A stretch of DNA of 64,000 bases, from contig NZ_JAQSUW010000017.1 in NCBI RefSeq assembly GCF_028649395.1, forward strand, positions 600,387 to 664,386. Reading direction: 5' to 3'. The DNA comes from Pseudomonas sp. Gutcm_11s. GTDB taxonomy: Bacteria; Pseudomonadota; Gammaproteobacteria; Pseudomonadales; Pseudomonadaceae. A model generated the notes under the pieces. The model was not told where the DNA came from. It made no database searches and worked only from the letters and a program-made list of their open reading frames with translations. The first letter of the stretch is position 1. Each line of letters opens with the position of its first letter. Positions 60,966 through 64,000 of the stretch are shown here, in pieces. Made by a program: the position numbers and the translations under genes.

Positions 60966-61858
60966 GTGGGATTCCTTTCCATGGACTCGGCTCGCTCCCA
61001 GGCCAGCTCGGCGGCCTGCTCGATACGCTGTTCGGGAGATGCTGCGGAGGGCGTATTCAGCAAGGCTGCGATGTCAGCGTGCCGCTCCAGGGCATGCTCG
61101 CCGAGAAAGCCAAAAATGTTGGCGTATAGGGTGATGGCTCGCTCGCTGTTGAAACCGCGCGCATAGGCATTCGAGGCAAGCCCGTGTAAATGCTGCCAGC
61201 GCTCCGGCCCCTGCAGCTGGGGCTGATAGCTGGGGAAGAACTCATGCATATGTGCATCGAGCTGGATGACGCAGCTGCGCAGGCTGACCTCTCCCAGCAG
61301 TTCCAGCTGATCCTCGGAGAGTTGATAGGGTTTCTCCCGGGCGATTCTGGGACCGGTCGCCGGGCGGGGATACTGGCGCCAGGCATGTTTCGTGCGATCT
61401 ATCAGGGCAATAAGCTCGAATGGCCCGAACAGGGTGGCATCGCCTATCTGCATGGCATGTTCGAGCAAGGCTCCGGCTACCGCCGGGTCGGCCAGGCGAA
61501 GGAGTATTTCTTCGCCGAGAGGGTGCCTGACGCTGCTTAGCCAGCGTAAGTGCATCAGTTGATCTTCCCGGTCGGCTTTGCTGAACAACAGATAGCCCCA
61601 TTCCTCATCGGCATGCTGCAGATGCTGAACGAGCGCCGGATCACCAGGGCCACTCAGGCGCACCAGGCAAGGAGAGACGTCGCTCAGGTCGGACCAGCGG
61701 GTACCTGCATACAGCGGTTCGAAGTCAGGCTCTGGGTTCCACTCATAGAGTCGGCGGGGTAGTTCTTCCACGCTGATGCCGTCGAGCAGAAGGCTCACCT
61801 GGGCATCCCATGGCAGTCCGGCCGGCAGCTCGGAATGCGGGCGGTCATTACTCGGCAT
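60962..61858 (-). CDS. DUF4123 type VI effector adaptor (Tap/TEC)
   Basis: This 298-residue protein resembles DUF4123 chaperones that load a particular effector on VgrG. The N-terminal part (about 30-160) contains LYAGTRWSDLSDVSPCLVRL and WGYLLFSKADREDQLMHLRWL, typical of the family. ATG 61858 with GGAGG at a six-base spacing is preferred over the ATG at 61894. It overlaps the vgrG stop and the effector start, so all three are coupled. Confidence 0.86.
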   Translation of the reverse strand: MPSNDRPHSELPAGLPWDAQVSLLLDGISVEELPRRLYEWNPEPDFEPLYAGTRWSDLSDVSPCLVRLSGPGDPALVQHLQHADEEWGYLLFSKADREDQLMHLRWLSSVRHPLGEEILLRLADPAVAGALLEHAMQIGDATLFGPFELIALIDRTKHAWRQYPRPATGPRIAREKPYQLSEDQLELLGEVSLRSCVIQLDAHMHEFFPSYQPQLQGPERWQHLHGLASNAYARGFNSERAITLYANIFGFLGEHALERHADIAALLNTPSAASPEQRIEQAAELAWERAESMERNPT

Positions 61859-63914
61859 CCGCAGCCTCCCGCTTGGCTGCTTCGCAGATGGCACATAGCG
61901 GTTTCTTCTGCATCAGCGCTTGGCGTTGCGCCTGGATCAATAGTTCGCCTGCTTTATCACTGTCAGCAGCTACCACCTTGCCCGGCAGGATGGGCGCCGC
62001 ACCTGTTCCACCACCCGGCCCTCCACCCGAGTTGATCTTGATCTGCGGGCCGACCAGGGTGACGCCGCTGGCGTCCAGTTTGATGAAGCTGCCGGCGGCC
62101 TTGAAGGTGAGTTCAGCGCCGGCTTCGAGGATGACTTTGAGACCGCTGGAGAGGTGTATCTCGTTGCCCGCCTCGACAAACTGCCCCGTGCCCAGCTTCA
62201 CATGCTGATTGGTGGCCACGGTGAGGTGGTCGTTGGCGCGGATCTCGGTCTTGCGATCCTTGTGGGTAGTGTGGTGTTCCTCGGCTTTCAGCTCGGTGTA
62301 GCTGTTGGCTTCGACGGTGTCGTGGCGCTCGTGGCCGATGCGGATCTTCTGGTCGTGTTCGACGTTCTCGTCCCAGTTCTTCTGGGCGTGGATGTAGATC
62401 TGCTCCTGGCCCTTGCGGTCCTCGATGCGCAGCTCGTTGTAGCCGCCACCGCCCGGGCTGCTCAAGGTCTTGAAGACGGTCCTGGTCTTGTTCGCCGGCA
62501 GGTCGTAGGGAACGACATGTTCCTTGTGGTACAGACAGCCGGTGACCAGGGGTTGGTCGGGATCGCCCTCCAGGAAGGTGACCAGCACCTCCATGCCGAT
62601 GCGCGGAATGGCGATGCCGCCGTAGCGGTCACCGGCCCAGCTGGAGCTGACGCGCAGCCAGCAGCTGGTGGTGTCGTCGGCCTGACCTTCGCGGTCCCAG
62701 TGGAACTGCACCTTCACCCGGCCGTACTGGTCGCAGTGGATCTCTTCACCCTTGGGGCCGGTGACCACGGCGCTCTGGCTGCCGAGGATGCGCGGCTTGG
62801 GGTGGTCCAGCGGCGGCCGCCAGGGTGTGTCCCACGGCGTGGCGCTGAAACGGTTGCGGTAGCCCTGGTTGAAACCGTCGTCGGCTTGTCCTGCTTCCTT
62901 GCGGCCGCCGAGGAAACTGGTGATGGACTCTTCCAGCACCTGGGGCTGCTTGCCCTCGTGGTGGATCTCGTTGAGTAGCCACAGCTGGTTCCAGTCCGCG
63001 CGCGGATGGGCGGAGAGGTCGAGGAAATGGCCTGTGCGCAGCAGCGGCTGATCGCTCTCGCCTTCGGCCAGCTGCTGGTCGCTGCGATGGCGTTCCAGGG
63101 CGCGCTGGCTCAAGTGCTTGCCACGGCCGCGCTCGGTGAAGCGGCCGGGGTAGTCGTAGTCTTCCAGGTCCGGCTTGGCCTCGCCTTTGTGGGCCGCTTC
63201 CAGCAGCAGACGCGGCTTCTCGAAGTCGTAGTCGCGGCGGGTGACGCGGCTGGTGCGGGTGGCCAGGCGCAGGGCGAAGCGCTTGATCACCGGCTCGTCC
63301 GCCACCAGGCCGGAGTCCTGCTGGTAGGCGGTGGTAGCAAGCTTGGGAAAACCGGTCTGGTCGTCGCCAAACACCAGCACATGGCCATCGGGCGTGTGCT
63401 GGAAGTGGTAATGGATGCCTTCTTCCTCGCACAGGCGCTGGATGAAGTGCAGGTCGGATTCGTCGTACTGCACGCAGTAGTCGCGAGCCGGATACGTACC
63501 GCCCAGCTGGAAGCGCTGACCACTGCCTTCGAGGACGCCGTGGTCGCTCAGTACCTGGGCGACGATCTGCGGCACCGTGAGGTGCTGGAAGATGCGCTGA
63601 TTAACCCGGTGGCCGAGCCAGGCCAGCTGCGGGCGCAGGGTCAGGTGATAGCGGGTCAGGCGTTGGCCGGAATCGCCCTGGGCGCAGGCATGGACCTGGG
63701 CGTGGATGCCGTTGCCCTGCGCATCCAGGGTGAGAAAGGCCGGCTGGCCGAGCAGCGTGTCCAACTCCAGGTCCGGACGCTGGCTGACCAGCGTGACCTC
63801 GAACACGAAGGGCTGGCTGAGTACCTCGTGGCCGGTGAACTCAAGCACCTGAAAATCGTGCTCGACGCCGGGCAGGCTCAGGCTGAAATGCGTCTGGTTG
63901 GCGGGGGCGAACAT
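61848..63914 (-). CDS. vgrG: VgrG spike protein of a type VI secretion system
   Basis: This 688-residue protein forms the trimeric T6SS tip. The gp27-like part (about 1-380) starts MFAPANQTHFSLSLPG; then come the gp5 OB domain (VTGPKGEEIHCDQYGRVKVQ, HWDREGQADD) and the beta-helix, ending with the DUF2345-type tail. The C-terminal extension (about 640-688) probably docks the DUF4123 adaptor. No structural T6SS genes (tssA-M, clpV) are in the window, so this is an orphan vgrG module using a secretion apparatus encoded elsewhere. ATG 63914 is used rather than 63941. Confidence 0.95.
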   Translation of the reverse strand: MFAPANQTHFSLSLPGVEHDFQVLEFTGHEVLSQPFVFEVTLVSQRPDLELDTLLGQPAFLTLDAQGNGIHAQVHACAQGDSGQRLTRYHLTLRPQLAWLGHRVNQRIFQHLTVPQIVAQVLSDHGVLEGSGQRFQLGGTYPARDYCVQYDESDLHFIQRLCEEEGIHYHFQHTPDGHVLVFGDDQTGFPKLATTAYQQDSGLVADEPVIKRFALRLATRTSRVTRRDYDFEKPRLLLEAAHKGEAKPDLEDYDYPGRFTERGRGKHLSQRALERHRSDQQLAEGESDQPLLRTGHFLDLSAHPRADWNQLWLLNEIHHEGKQPQVLEESITSFLGGRKEAGQADDGFNQGYRNRFSATPWDTPWRPPLDHPKPRILGSQSAVVTGPKGEEIHCDQYGRVKVQFHWDREGQADDTTSCWLRVSSSWAGDRYGGIAIPRIGMEVLVTFLEGDPDQPLVTGCLYHKEHVVPYDLPANKTRTVFKTLSSPGGGGYNELRIEDRKGQEQIYIHAQKNWDENVEHDQKIRIGHERHDTVEANSYTELKAEEHHTTHKDRKTEIRANDHLTVATNQHVKLGTGQFVEAGNEIHLSSGLKVILEAGAELTFKAAGSFIKLDASGVTLVGPQIKINSGGGPGGGTGAAPILPGKVVAADSDKAGELLIQAQRQALMQKKPLCAICEAAKREAADAE

Positions 63915-63938
63915 CCGTTGTTCCTTCTGCCGAAAGGG

Positions 63939-63963
63939 CATCGGCCAGGAGGCCTGGCCGATG
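63939..63963. repeat. Strong inverted repeat upstream of vgrG
   Basis: CATCGGCCAGG and CCTGGCCGATG form a perfect 11-bp stem with a three-base loop, 25 bases before the vgrG ATG. No T-run follows, so it may be a weak terminator of an upstream gene or a translation-control hairpin. Confidence 0.7.
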
Positions 63964-64000
63964 GGCCAGCTCGCGTACCTGCGAGCCTGGGCATTGTCGG

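Overview
The window is a stretch of a high-GC Pseudomonas chromosome, most likely from the P. aeruginosa/mendocina/alcaligenes side of the genus. From memory, the gene order hslUV, SPOR protein, argS, priA, rpmE, nuclease, M48 protease, maeB, ponA, pilMNOPQ, aroKB, DamX-like, gltBD, hemE, BOF protein, MFS/LysR, then parA-like, UspA, thioesterase and TSUP closely follows PA5053 down to about PA5024 of P. aeruginosa PAO1. Two blocks depart from that backbone.

Layout. 1-9460: protein quality control, translation and replication restart (hslU start, hslV, SPOR protein, argS, priA, rpmE), an exported nuclease, an M48 lipoprotein protease and malic enzyme. 9461-17014: ponA divergent from the type IV pilus alignment operon pilMNOPQ. 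17017-26513: aroK, aroB, a DamX-like AAA/SPOR protein and glutamate synthase (gltB, gltD). 26514-30695: a structured intergenic repeat, hemE, a periplasmic OB-fold protein, and a divergent MFS/LysR pair.

30721-49572 is one minus-strand run of 22 genes with almost every junction overlapping, probably read from a promoter at 49661-49689. It is an aryl polyene (APE) biosynthesis cluster: two ACPs, a ketosynthase/chain-length-factor set, ketoreductase, two dehydratase domains, an AMP ligase fused to a dehydratase, thioesterase, methyltransferase, acyl- and glycosyl-transferases, a LolA-like carrier and an MMPL exporter. Added parts are an aromatic ammonia-lyase, a flavin enzyme with halogenase motifs, a Kef/NhaP-like membrane protein and two small exported proteins of unknown role. 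It lies between the LysR and ParA-like genes, which I recall as neighbours in PAO1, so it looks like an accessory insertion. The likely product is a membrane-anchored polyene pigment that protects against oxidation; its head group may come from Tyr/Phe deamination and may be further modified.

49801-55101 returns to backbone: ParA-like ATPase, UspA, thioesterase, TrxC, TauE/SafE permease and an AmpG/RhtX-like MFS protein. 55322-63914 is a translationally coupled type VI secretion module, vgrG - DUF4123 adaptor - VasX-like pore-forming effector - two tandem paralogous membrane proteins that are probably immunity proteins.

Other points: two copies of an intergenic element (26519-26610 and 50638-50732) with compensatory base changes in their stems, an rpmE terminator embedded in the signal-peptide codons of the next gene, a CCGACT hexanucleotide tract, and a marked drop in GC across pilN-pilP. 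I saw no rRNA, tRNA, CRISPR array, transposase or integrase.
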